Origin: Desulfotomaculum nigrificans DSM 574
Lineage (GTDB): Bacteria > Bacillota > Desulfotomaculia > Desulfotomaculales > Desulfotomaculaceae
Assembly (NCBI RefSeq): GCF_000189755.2
Contig: NZ_KI912183.1
Span: 560,257 to 624,256 of the forward strand
Reading direction: 5' to 3'
DNA length: 64,000 bases
Shown here: positions 55,940 through 64,000 of the stretch, piece after piece
Position numbering within the stretch: the stretch's first letter is position 1
Layout: every line of letters starts with the position of its first letter
Translations under genes and position numbers: made by a program
Notes under the pieces: model-generated
Seen by the model: only the letters and a program-made list of their open reading frames with translations
The model's database searches: none
Told to the model about the DNA's origin: nothing

Positions 55940-56282
55940 TACATTTTATTATATTCTTAAGCACTACCTAAAATCCTTGCTTAATTTTAATGTTTATATC
56001 TTTTTTCGAAATTACAACATTTTTGTTACCCTTAGTTTTTTCTATATGAATTAATAAGTTTTCATTTTCACAATAGAAATATACTTATCACAATATATTT
56101 CATATTTCTTACAGTAGGTTAATTTTTTAAATTGTTTTTTTTGAAAAATCTGTCTGTCGCAGTTCTAAATATTTTTTAAATCAACAGATATTTTAAGAAA
56201 TTACAACATATTTAGGTTAAATTGACTATGTGATTATTTTCATGAGATAATTTTCATAACAAACTGTGAGGGAGGAAATTTA
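55940..56282. promoter_or_regulatory. AT-rich leader of the hydrogenase with direct repeats
   Basis: A 340-base noncoding stretch. GAAATTACAACAT occurs exactly twice (56008-56020, 56197-56209), 189 bases apart. An ATTTTCATGAGATAATTTTCAT partial inverted/direct motif lies at 56235-56257. Operators for redox regulators are possible but not identified. Confidence 0.35.
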
Positions 56283-57686
56283 ATGAACCCAGTTTCGGAG
56301 GTAACTAAACTTCGTAGGGCCGTCTTAACCAGGGTGGCTCGTTGGGCCCTGGAAAAACCTCTCAACGAAAAAACTTCTGAGGCAGACATTACAGCCATGG
56401 CTAAAGAAATCATTCCCAATGGACCGGCCCGCTACAGGTGCTGCATATACAAAGAAAGAGCCATCATTGAGGAACGTATTCACATTATTACTGATTCGTA
56501 TAAGGAACCTTCGGTCAAAGTTATTTCTGAAGCATGCAACGGTTGTTCAGTTAATAAATATGTGGTCACCGATGCCTGCCAAAACTGTGTAGCCCATCCC
56601 TGCCGTAACAGTTGCCCTAAAAAGGCCATATCGGTTATTCAAAACCGTGCCTTTATTGATCATACCGTATGTATTGAATGCGGTAAATGTGCTAAGGCTT
56701 GCCCCTATCATGCCATTATCGAAATTACTCGTCCTTGCGAAAGGGCCTGTGCGTTAAAAGCCGTTAAAATAGATGATTCCCGTAAAGCAGTAATTGACAG
56801 TGACAGATGCGTCTCTTGTGGTATGTGTGTAACAGTCTGTCCCTTTGGGGCCATCACCGATACTTCGCAAATGATGGATGTTATTCATTCCCTGCGCCGT
56901 AAAGAAGTACCCCAGGTGGCCATTGTAGCCCCCTCCCTGGCTGGTCAATTTGGAGCTAAGGTTTCTGTCGGGCAAATAAAGTCGGCCCTGTTAAGATTGG
57001 GATTTGATTTGGTGGTGGAAGCTGCCCTGGGAGCAGATATAGTAGCACAACAAGAAGCGGCAGAAATACGGGAACACTACCACAGTAAATTGATGACCAA
57101 CTCTTGTTGCCCGGCCCACGCCCAGGCCATCAGAAAAAATTCACCTGACCTGGCCGGCAATATCTCTACCACCCTCTCCCCGATGCGTGTAACCGGTCAA
57201 CTAATTAAAAAGAAATATGATAACAAAGTTACTACCATATTCATCGGACCATGTATTGCTAAAAAATCTGAAGCGGCTCAGGGACCAGAAATTGATCTGG
57301 TATTGACCTTTGAAGAACTAAATGCAATTTTTCTGGCGGCAGGTATTAACCCGGCGGATCAAATTCCAGCAGAAATGAATGATGCTTCCGCCTATGGACG
57401 TCTCTTTGCCAGGGCAGGCGGGGTTAGCAACGCTGTGACCCGACATTTAACCGATTTGTCCCTGGATATAATACAGGTACAAGGATTGGCCCAATGCTTG
57501 GCGGCCCTAAAATCTGCTGCTAAGAAAATAGGAAGTGGGGAATTTACCTTTGTGGAAGGAATGGCTTGTGAAGGAGGTTGTATCGGCGGACCTGGAACAC
57601 TGGTCACCCCTACTGTCGCCACACGGGCCTTAGAAAAATATGCTGGAGAAACTACCTCAGTTAAAAAAAGTGATGATGATAAATAA
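56283..57686 (+). CDS. Monomeric [FeFe] hydrogenase, group B-type
   Basis: 467 aa. An N-terminal ferredoxin part has several Cys groups (CIECGCCIAC-like CIECGKCAKACP, CVSCGMCVTVCP). The H-cluster motifs are NSCCPAHAQA, GPCIAKKSEA and EGMACEGGCIGGPG, i.e. variants of TSCCP, MPCxxKK and ExMxCxxGC. The MPC to GPC change and the length place it in group B rather than group A. Evolves or takes up hydrogen with ferredoxin; the maturases are outside the window. ATG at 56283 has GAGGGAGGAAATTTA. Confidence 0.88.
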   Translation: MNPVSEVTKLRRAVLTRVARWALEKPLNEKTSEADITAMAKEIIPNGPARYRCCIYKERAIIEERIHIITDSYKEPSVKVISEACNGCSVNKYVVTDACQNCVAHPCRNSCPKKAISVIQNRAFIDHTVCIECGKCAKACPYHAIIEITRPCERACALKAVKIDDSRKAVIDSDRCVSCGMCVTVCPFGAITDTSQMMDVIHSLRRKEVPQVAIVAPSLAGQFGAKVSVGQIKSALLRLGFDLVVEAALGADIVAQQEAAEIREHYHSKLMTNSCCPAHAQAIRKNSPDLAGNISTTLSPMRVTGQLIKKKYDNKVTTIFIGPCIAKKSEAAQGPEIDLVLTFEELNAIFLAAGINPADQIPAEMNDASAYGRLFARAGGVSNAVTRHLTDLSLDIIQVQGLAQCLAALKSAAKKIGSGEFTFVEGMACEGGCIGGPGTLVTPTVATRALEKYAGETTSVKKSDDDK

Positions 57687-57710
57687 CTGCATAATCAGAT
57701 GATAACGCAT

Positions 57711-57739
57711 AAAGGGACAGGCGCCCAACCTGTCCCTTT
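57711..57739 (+). terminator. Terminator after the hydrogenase
   Basis: AAAGGGACAGG pairs with CCTGTCCCTTT around CGCCCAA, followed by ATGTTTA. Confidence 0.85.
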
Positions 57740-57762
57740 ATGTTTACGTTTAGATTTTAAAA

Positions 57763-57792
57763 TTAAAAAATCGTTGCATATAAGCAACGATT
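57763..57792 (-). terminator. Terminator of tRNA-Trp
   Basis: On the minus strand ATCGTTGC and GCAACGAT flank a short loop and are followed by TTTTTT. Confidence 0.8.
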
Positions 57793-57800
57793 AAACCTAA

Positions 57801-57876
57801 TGGCGGGGGCACTAGGACTCGAACCCAGAACCAACGGTTTTGGAGACCGCTACTCTACCAATTGAGCTATACCCCC
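57801..57876 (-). tRNA. tRNA-Trp (anticodon CCA)
   Basis: The minus strand gives a full cloverleaf: acceptor GGGGGTA.../...TGCCCCC plus encoded CCA, D-arm GCTCAATTGGTAGAGT, anticodon loop CTCCAAA, T-arm with GGTTCGAGTCC. 76 bases, single gene. Confidence 0.95.
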
Positions 57877-58046
57877 ATATTAACATCATAATGTCTTATC
57901 TGCCTGACGCAAGAACTAGTATAACAGATTAGCTACTAGCCGTCAATATAAAAAGTAAACTTTATTTTTACAGTTGGCTTAAAGAATAATTGAAATGCTT
58001 CTGTCCAAAACTACTTCTGAAGTTTATTATAAAGGAGGAATTTCCG

Positions 58047-58343
58047 ATGGCCAAGCCTGATGACAGAAGTGACAACATTGATAAACTTCAGGAAATGGTG
58101 CAAAATACAATTGAAAATTTAGAAGAAGCCCATAAAACCCTAAGAAATGATAACCTTAGTGAGGATCAGAAACAAGCAATCCGGGCCAAAAACAAAAGGC
58201 GCGAAGAAAGTATTAGAAACTTCCGGGAAGAAATTAAGGACGAATACGCCGACCGCTTTAAGTCACAGGCCTTCTATTTACTCAGTGGTAGGTGGAATAT
58301 ATGGGGCGATTTATTAATTTTGATCCCCCAAAATTTAATTTAG
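58047..58343 (+). CDS. tlp: Small acid-soluble spore protein Tlp
   Basis: 98 aa. The first 72 residues match the thioredoxin-like spore protein Tlp: MAKPDDRSDN, NTIENLEEAHKTL, IRAKNKRREESI and IKDE. Usual Tlp ends about there; here another 25 residues, partly hydrophobic (FYLLSGRWNIWGDLLILIPQ), follow before the stop. AAAGGAGGAATTTCCG precedes ATG. Expressed in the forespore in relatives. Confidence 0.82.
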   Translation: MAKPDDRSDNIDKLQEMVQNTIENLEEAHKTLRNDNLSEDQKQAIRAKNKRREESIRNFREEIKDEYADRFKSQAFYLLSGRWNIWGDLLILIPQNLI

Positions 58344-58472
58344 CAGCTGCCGAAGAATTAAAACCAGGAAAAAATGGATAGATTGATATGGTTGCCCCCG
58401 GTCCAATGGGCCGGTTGTGAAGTTGAAAAGGAACTGAGCAGGTTTCTCCCAGCGAAGTAAACATAAGCCGCA

Positions 58473-58503
58473 ATAAAAATCCAGGAGCCCGATGGCTCCC
58501 GGA
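58473..58503 (-). terminator. Terminator of the EF-G-like gene
   Basis: On the minus strand CCGGGAGCC and GGCTCCTGG form a 9-bp stem around ATCG, followed by ATTTTTATT. Confidence 0.85.
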
Positions 58504-58512
58504 TCTTTTAAT

Positions 58513-60516
58513 TTATTTTGCTTCTCTTTCTTCTCTGGCCTTTTTAATTACCATTTCAGCCTCACGACCGGAGAATTCTTCATAATCATAGAATTCCATG
58601 GTGAAGTAACCACGACCCTGGGTCATAGACTTAAGGTCGATGGCGTAGCGGTACATTTCAGACAGGGGAACTTGGGCCCGAATTTTAACCAGCTTACCCA
58701 TGGGTTCGGTACCCAGTACCCGACCCCGTTTAGTATTAAAGTCACTGATAATATCACCCATGAATTGTTCCGGTACGGTCACTTCCACATTTTGGATGGG
58801 CTCTAACAACACCGGGCTGGCTTGCTCGCAGCCCTTCTTAAAGGCCAGGTGAGCCGCAATCTTAAAGGCCATTTCAGAGGAGTCCACCGGGTGATAAGAA
58901 CCATCATAGAGGGTGGCTTTTATACCGGTAACCGGGAACCCAGCCAATACCCCTTCTTCCATTGCTTCCCGCAGGCCCTTTTCAACAGCCGGGAAGTAGT
59001 TCTTAGGTACTGCGCCCCCAAATACTTCTTCTGCAAAAACAAAGTGTTCATCGGTGGGTTCAAAACGAATCCAAACGTGACCATATTGCCCCCGGCCACC
59101 TGATTGCTTCTTATGTTTGCCTTCTACTTCGACTTTCTTGCGAATTGTCTCACGGTATGGTACTTTGGCTTCTTCCAGCACAACGTCCACACCATATTTC
59201 TTCTTAAGGCGGTCCACCATAATTTGGGTCTGGGCTTCACCCATGGTAATTAACAGGGTTTGTTTGGTTTCTGTATTTTTTTGTACCTTGACAGTTGGGT
59301 CTTCATCCATTAACTTTAATAGGGCGTCACCTAATTTATCTTCATCGTTTTTACTCTTAGGAGCAACAGCTACGGTAAGGGTAGGTGTGGGGAAATCAAT
59401 ACCCTCCAGTTCCATGGGCTTATCTTTATCGGCCAGGGTATCACCGGTGCTGGTATCTTGTAACTTAACCAGTACAGCCAAGTCACCGCAGGGAACTACA
59501 TCGGTTTGTACCGATTGTTTACCACGGACATATAATATTTGACCAATTTTTTCGGGTTTGTCCTTTTTGACGTTCAATACCGGAGCGTCAGCCTTTAATT
59601 GACCACGGAATACCCGTAGGAAATTCATTTTACCAACATATGGGTCAGCAATGGTTTTAAACACCAGGGAAGCCATGGGACCCTCTTCTACCTTGGGAGC
59701 CGGAGCATAAGCCACCAGAAAATCTACAAGTTGGGCTACACCGATGTTTTTGGTGGCAGAGCAGGTCAATACAGGTACTACCTTACCCATGGCAACGGTT
59801 TTTCGGAAACCGTCTACAATTTCTTCGGAGGTCAGCTGTTCACCTTCCAGGTATTTCATGGTCAGTTCATCGTCGCCCTCGGCTGCAGCCTCAATTAAAG
59901 ACTCCCGGTAAACCTCCACAGCATCGGCCAAGTAGCCGGGAACTTCTGTTTCTTTACCCTTGCCGTCACCGATGTAGGCCTTGCCATCCATAACATTAAC
60001 CACACCACTAAAATCTGTAAAAGAGCCAATGGGGATTTGTACCGGTACAAAATTAGCGCCAAATTTATCTTTTAAGTCATCCAGGACCTTTTCAAAGTTC
60101 GCATTTTCACGATCCATTTTATTAATAACCACGAACTTAGGTAGATCACCGGCCATGTCCCAAATTACTTCATGTTGCACTTGTACACCATCTACTGCAG
60201 ATACTACAAACAGTGCACTATCTGCCACCCGTAAGGCACCTTTAACCTCGCCAATAAAATCGGAGAAGCCTGGAGTATCTAACAAGTTAATCTTGTTATT
60301 ATTCCATTCTACAGGCACTAAACTGGTATGAATGGTCATTTTACGAGCGGTTTCTTCCGGATGGTAGTCTGAAGTGGTGGTACCATCTTCTACTTTTCCC
60401 AAACGGGAAAGGACACCAGTGTTAAATAACATTGCCTCTACCAGGGAGGTCTTGCCGGAACCGCCGTGGGCCACCACTGCGACATTGCGGAGTTGATTTG
60501 ATTGATAATTTTTCAC
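58513..60516 (-). CDS. fusA2: Elongation factor G-like GTPase (EF-G2 type)
   Basis: 667 aa translational GTPase. The P-loop is AHGGSGKTS rather than the usual AHIDAGKTT; DTPGFSDF and NKMDREN are the G3 and G4 motifs. It belongs to the shorter EF-G-like branch sometimes present beside the main fusA. Such proteins have ribosome-linked GTPase activity but no settled translocation role. GTG at 60516 follows AAAGGAGGCCTGAATT. Not next to rps genes, which supports the accessory type. Confidence 0.88.
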   Translation of the reverse strand: MKNYQSNQLRNVAVVAHGGSGKTSLVEAMLFNTGVLSRLGKVEDGTTTSDYHPEETARKMTIHTSLVPVEWNNNKINLLDTPGFSDFIGEVKGALRVADSALFVVSAVDGVQVQHEVIWDMAGDLPKFVVINKMDRENANFEKVLDDLKDKFGANFVPVQIPIGSFTDFSGVVNVMDGKAYIGDGKGKETEVPGYLADAVEVYRESLIEAAAEGDDELTMKYLEGEQLTSEEIVDGFRKTVAMGKVVPVLTCSATKNIGVAQLVDFLVAYAPAPKVEEGPMASLVFKTIADPYVGKMNFLRVFRGQLKADAPVLNVKKDKPEKIGQILYVRGKQSVQTDVVPCGDLAVLVKLQDTSTGDTLADKDKPMELEGIDFPTPTLTVAVAPKSKNDEDKLGDALLKLMDEDPTVKVQKNTETKQTLLITMGEAQTQIMVDRLKKKYGVDVVLEEAKVPYRETIRKKVEVEGKHKKQSGGRGQYGHVWIRFEPTDEHFVFAEEVFGGAVPKNYFPAVEKGLREAMEEGVLAGFPVTGIKATLYDGSYHPVDSSEMAFKIAAHLAFKKGCEQASPVLLEPIQNVEVTVPEQFMGDIISDFNTKRGRVLGTEPMGKLVKIRAQVPLSEMYRYAIDLKSMTQGRGYFTMEFYDYEEFSGREAEMVIKKAREEREAK

Positions 60517-60843
60517 AATTCAGGCCTCCTTTGGAAATAATGGTTTCCCCAATTACCAAATTATATACCATTAACCAGTATTTGGGCAATGTTGGAAGAA
60601 AACCCCTCCCAGGGTATAGACCAAATACCCGCAGGTTAGCCCATAAGTAAAGGTCAAGGTATTAAAATTATGTTAACATTTCTACATATTTTAGCGAAAT
60701 CCTCTTAATTTAGCAAAAATTGCGTTAGTTTTTTGTCGGGACAATTACATTTCCTTTTGGTTAATTTTTCATACCTGTTCCTTTCAACTCATAAAATTGG
60801 ATAGTGGACTATCTATTCAGTTAAGTATGAAAGGAAAATGGAC

Positions 60844-62394
60844 ATGTCTCGACAATCTTTTGTTTATGGAGCTTTAATTTTGCTGGCAGCAAGTTTTATT
60901 AATCGAATTATCGGTTTTATCTACCAGATGATTCTTATTCGTTTGATTAAGCCCGAAGGAATTGGCCTCTTTAACATGGTTTTTCCTGTTTATGTATTGG
61001 TACTTGTTTTAGCCACCATGGGCATCCCTGTGGCCATTGCCAAGTTGGTGGCAGAAGAAATGGCCAAAAACAATATCCGCGGGGCCAACCGAATTTTTAA
61101 GATTTGCCTTTCCATTTTGATAGTGTCCAGCACCAGCTTTACTATATTACTGGTGGTAGCTTCCCCACTGCTGCTTAAATACGTATTTCCCAATCCTAAG
61201 GTGTACTATCTTTTCCTTTGCTTAGTGCCGGCGGTGATTGTGGTTTCCATTTGCTCCGCCTTTCGTGGGTATTTCCAGGGGTTACAGCAAATGGCCCCCA
61301 CGGCCATTACCCAGACTTTAGAGCAACTTGTCAGAGTTATTGCCGGACTTACTATTGCTTACTTACTTTTACCCCGGGGCGTGGAGTATGCTGCCATTGG
61401 TGTGTCCCTGGGGGTAGTTATCGGAGAGTTCACCGGTTGCCTGACCATGATTTATTTGTATTTTTCCCGCCGCCAGCGGGTGCCTAAAGGGACCAATTGG
61501 ATGCCTGAGCCATTTATTCATAGCTGTTCGCGTATCTTTAGTCTGGGTATTCCCATTACCTTATCACGTTTTGTCAGTACATTATTAATGTCTGCGGATG
61601 CCATATTAATTCCCCGCCGACTACAAGAAGCCGGTTTTTCTCTAAATGAAGCTACTTCTATCTACGGTCAACTGGCTGGCATTGCCGAAACACTGCTTTT
61701 TACCCCCACCATGATTACCATTGCTCTGGCTACTGCCTTGGTGCCGGCCATTTCCGATGCCTTGGCCTTACAAAACCGGCATTTGGTTTTGACTAGAACT
61801 TCTAAGGCGCTACGTATCACCATCGGGGCCGGTTTGCCCTGTGTAGTTGCCTTTATTTTGTTACCCAGGGAATTATGCGGTGTATTATTTGGTTATGCCG
61901 ATGCAGGGATTATTTTAGGATCGTTGGCCTTTGGCGGCCCGTTTCTATACTTCCAACAGACTACCACAGGAATTTTACAGGGCATGGGCGAAGCGGTAAA
62001 ACCCTTTAAAAACCTGGTCATAGCCTCGGTTTTTAAAATTTTAGGTTTATATTATCTTACCGCCGTTCCTTCATTGGGAATTTTGGGCTCGGCCTTGGCA
62101 CTTAATGTTGGCTACTTGGTAATGGCCCTGTTAAATTATTTAGATTTAAGAATGTTGATTGGCTATCGAATAAATCTTTCGCACGATATCATAAAACCTG
62201 GATTAGCAGCCATAGGCATGGCTGTTAGCGTGTGGCAAATTAAACTTCTCCTGTTACCCTACTCGGCTTTATTAACACTGGTGATTGCTTTAACCACCGG
62301 GTGTCTGGTTTACTTAATTCTGCTATTCTTATTGGGCGGGATACATAGAAAGGATTTTCGTCATATTAAAGACTTGATTAGCCAACGTTTCTAA
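60844..62394 (+). CDS. spoVB: Stage V sporulation protein B-like flippase
   Basis: 516 aa, MATE-like lipid/oligosaccharide flippase with 14 membrane segments. SFVYGALILLAASFINRI and LIKPEGIGLFNMVFPVYVL are the SpoVB opening; SpoVB is thought to move peptidoglycan precursors during cortex assembly. ATG at 60844 is chosen since AAAGGA is 9 bases upstream; ATG 60838 is too near. It is divergent from the EF-G-like gene across a 325-base spacer in which I see no gene. Confidence 0.85.
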   Translation: MSRQSFVYGALILLAASFINRIIGFIYQMILIRLIKPEGIGLFNMVFPVYVLVLVLATMGIPVAIAKLVAEEMAKNNIRGANRIFKICLSILIVSSTSFTILLVVASPLLLKYVFPNPKVYYLFLCLVPAVIVVSICSAFRGYFQGLQQMAPTAITQTLEQLVRVIAGLTIAYLLLPRGVEYAAIGVSLGVVIGEFTGCLTMIYLYFSRRQRVPKGTNWMPEPFIHSCSRIFSLGIPITLSRFVSTLLMSADAILIPRRLQEAGFSLNEATSIYGQLAGIAETLLFTPTMITIALATALVPAISDALALQNRHLVLTRTSKALRITIGAGLPCVVAFILLPRELCGVLFGYADAGIILGSLAFGGPFLYFQQTTTGILQGMGEAVKPFKNLVIASVFKILGLYYLTAVPSLGILGSALALNVGYLVMALLNYLDLRMLIGYRINLSHDIIKPGLAAIGMAVSVWQIKLLLLPYSALLTLVIALTTGCLVYLILLFLLGGIHRKDFRHIKDLISQRF

Positions 62395-62994
62395 TTATTT
62401 TCTGAGACTTTTGTTTTTTTAATACCACGTCATGATTGTATTTAAATTTTTTCATTGGTTTTATGCCCAACTTTTTAACAAAATAAATTAAAATCCATCG
62501 TTGCATACTATAGATAGTTTCCGGAAACAATAAAATTTTTTAAAATTTATTTTTTTAACTCTACTGCCGAAAATTAAGCCGCCTGGCAAATCAACCTTAC
62601 TGGATGGACCGGGCGGATGGGATTCGGCCAACAAAAGAGTAATCTCGGGAAACAGTTAAAAAGTACCAGGTAAAAGACAGTAAATATTCCGTTTAATGTA
62701 TTTACAGAAAAAGAAGCACAAAGAAACAAACAATTTACCAGTAAATAATACCATCTAAAAATGGCAATAAAAAAATCAGGCTTTTAAGTCGGAAAAGTCA
62801 ATGTCGAAAAAATGCATGTTATTGGTTAATAGAAATAAATATGCAAATATATCTAGCTAATCATAACAATATTAATTATTTTCACTGCCAGTGCTTTTGG
62901 GGGTGAAAAAATAATAGCCCTCGCTGGAGTGCTTGTGGATAGTAAATTATGACTTTCCGAAAACATTCCAAAAAAATTAAAAGGGGGAAAAAAG
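62395..62994. other. 600-base noncoding region with RNA structure
   Basis: AT-rich, no coding frame. It contains the nested fold at 62566-62628 (see next entry), a TTTCCGGAAA palindrome at 62518-62527, and at 62880-62910 TTTTCAC...GTGAAAA inverted ends near the SASP-like gene. Confidence 0.6.
62566..62628. ncRNA. Nested hairpin, candidate structured RNA
   Basis: GCCGAA (62566-62571) pairs with TTCGGC (62623-62628); inside, CCGCCTGG (62579-62586) pairs with CCGGGCGG (62609-62616) with one wobble; the loop is 22 bases and the internal loop is about 6 bases each side. No matching known riboswitch motif was recognised. Confidence 0.5.
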
Positions 62995-63162
62995 ATGGCC
63001 AGAGATAAAGTGATGAATTGGAAGATGAAACACTATGCTGCCAGGGTGCAAGGCGTAGAAGGCTTAATCGAAGGTGAACACAGTGACTATGGCAATTTGA
63101 CTTCCCGGCAATGTGGTAACTTCGTAAAAATTGCTTTAGCCCGGGCCAATGAATTAGTATAA
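62995..63162 (+). CDS. Small SASP-like protein, 55 aa
   Basis: ATG follows AAAAGGGGGAAAAAAG. The C-terminal GNLTSRQCGNFVKIALARANELV-like segment recalls the conserved end of alpha/beta-type small acid-soluble spore proteins (LTSRE.G..G..MV), though the glycines differ; the N-terminus does not match. It may be a divergent spore coat or DNA-binding protein. Transcript ends in a hairpin just downstream. Confidence 0.5.
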   Translation: MARDKVMNWKMKHYAARVQGVEGLIEGEHSDYGNLTSRQCGNFVKIALARANELV

Positions 63163-63182
63163 AAAAAGCCCATAAAAGGGCT
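63161..63182 (-). terminator. Terminator of surE
   Basis: AGCCC and GGGCT stem around six bases; on the minus strand T residues follow. Confidence 0.6.
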
Positions 63183-63197
63183 CAAGATTTAAAGAAC

Positions 63198-63959
63198 CTA
63201 TTTGGTCGGCAACCAGCCGGCCATTTTTTTGCGGAAACTATAGTCTGTAAGGTCAAGGTTTAACGGAGTGATGGAAATATAGCCCTGTTTGACAGCGGCA
63301 GCATCAGTTTCCAAATCATCTTCATCTAAATTATGAGGTTCACCGGCCATCCAAAAATAAATCTGCCCCCGGGGGTCAACCCGCTTATCAAAAACATTGA
63401 CATAACGCCGGCGGGCCAGTCTGGTGATTCTAACTCCCCGCCCATCATAATCCCAGGGTACATTAATATTTAATAAAACACCTGGTTCCAATGGGTAGGC
63501 CAACATCTTTGGTATAAATTCCTTCATAAAATTGGCCGCCACGCTATAGTCTAGATTCTCCCAGGCTGCTAAGGACACTGCCACTGCCGGAACATGGTTG
63601 ATTACCCCTTCAAAGGCGGCGGAGACTGTGCCAGAGTATAATACATCAGTACCAAGGTTGGGTCCTAAATTAATTCCTGATACCACTAAATCAGGTTTAT
63701 GATCTAAAATAGCTTCCAATCCAAGTTTAACACAATCAGCGGGTGTGCCGTCCACCACCCATCCCTTGGCATGGCCCGACTTAAATTTATGTACTTTAGC
63801 CCTTAAAGGGCGAGTCACCGTTATGCCATGCCCACAGGCACTTCTTTCCCTGTCGGGGGCTACCACATAAACCTCATCGGCCACCTCTTCCATTGCTTTA
63901 CGGAGGGCGCCAATACCTTCAGCGTAAATACCGTCATCATTAGAAATCAGAACCCGCAT
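63198..63959 (-). CDS. surE: 5'-nucleotidase SurE
   Basis: 253 aa metal-dependent nucleotide phosphatase. ISNDDGIYAEGI has the metal-binding Asp pair, SACGHGITVTRPL follows, and SGINLGPNLGTDVLYSGTVSAA is the catalytic signature. ATG at 63959 follows TAGGAGGAATT. It is convergent with the SASP-like gene. Confidence 0.95.
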   Translation of the reverse strand: MRVLISNDDGIYAEGIGALRKAMEEVADEVYVVAPDRERSACGHGITVTRPLRAKVHKFKSGHAKGWVVDGTPADCVKLGLEAILDHKPDLVVSGINLGPNLGTDVLYSGTVSAAFEGVINHVPAVAVSLAAWENLDYSVAANFMKEFIPKMLAYPLEPGVLLNINVPWDYDGRGVRITRLARRRYVNVFDKRVDPRGQIYFWMAGEPHNLDEDDLETDAAAVKQGYISITPLNLDLTDYSFRKKMAGWLPTK

Positions 63960-64000
63960 AATTCCTCCTAGGTTTCATAAATAGAAATGGTCATACTTCC

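Noticed and set aside
60517-60843. Hidden gene between EF-G-like and spoVB
   Set aside because: No frame with a ribosome site; only a small GGGTAT/ATACCC hairpin was seen.
62566-62628. Cyclic di-GMP or other known riboswitch
   Set aside because: The conserved bases of the c-di-GMP-I and II, ZTP, THF and fluoride motifs are not present.

Overview
The window looks like a chromosomal segment of a low- to mid-GC, endospore-forming anaerobic Firmicute of the Desulfotomaculum/Desulforamulus (Peptococcaceae) kind. This is inferred from spore genes (spoVK, spoVB, a Tlp-like protein, an SASP-like protein), a group B-type [FeFe] hydrogenase, formate-tetrahydrofolate ligase, a diheme-type fumarate reductase/succinate dehydrogenase, and frequent TTG/GTG starts behind strong Shine-Dalgarno (SD) sites. 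No sulfate-reduction genes are in view, so the genus is not proven.

Layout. 1-9 kb: a hydantoinase-type ATPase (cut by the window edge), a histone-deacetylase-family enzyme, then mutL, a methyltransferase, miaA, hfq, spoVK and a PLP enzyme, in a conserved Firmicute order. 9-14 kb: a TRAP transporter (dctP-dctQ-dctM) followed by an AtuA/DUF1446 protein and its DUF4387 partner, then a MerR regulator. 14.4-21.8 kb is a mobile-element-scarred stretch: a decayed group II intron, lexA with its own LexA box, an IS110 element between two DUF3147 genes, a PAS/sigma-54 activator, and an IS-like remnant between the two fumarase subunit genes. 20-27 kb forms a C4-dicarboxylate module (fumarase alpha and beta, sdh/frd CAB, mdh) headed by a near-consensus sigma-54 promoter. 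27-34 kb: a universal-stress-like protein, an HD-GYP/FapA hybrid, a frameshifted radical SAM gene, and fhs behind a tandem glycine riboswitch.

34-44 kb: a CstA transporter overlapping a ferredoxin gene, CBS and VanZ-like proteins, D-serine dehydratase, then a sigma-54 activator without a sensor domain, divergent from a glutamine-synthetase-like/acetamidase/permease operon that has its own -24/-12 promoter. 44.2-45 kb holds a collapsed rRNA operon (16S, 23S and 5S pieces). 45-64 kb: a DUF89 protein, a YqeY-like protein, a penicillin-binding-protein pseudogene, several small unknown genes, a GT4 glycosyltransferase, a ComFB-like protein, phosphofructokinase, a UPF0182 membrane protein, ddl, the hydrogenase, tRNA-Trp, Tlp, an EF-G-like factor, spoVB, an unexplained nested RNA fold, an SASP-like gene and surE.

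How it works together: two sigma-54 regulons (C4 acids, and amide or amine nitrogen), one-carbon metabolism under glycine control, and spore maintenance genes, with several loci broken or rearranged by mobile elements and deletions. The best candidates for unfamiliar biology are the amide/GS-like sigma-54 operon, the TRAP/AtuA/DUF4387 module, the fold at 62566-62628 and the degenerate HD-GYP/FapA protein.
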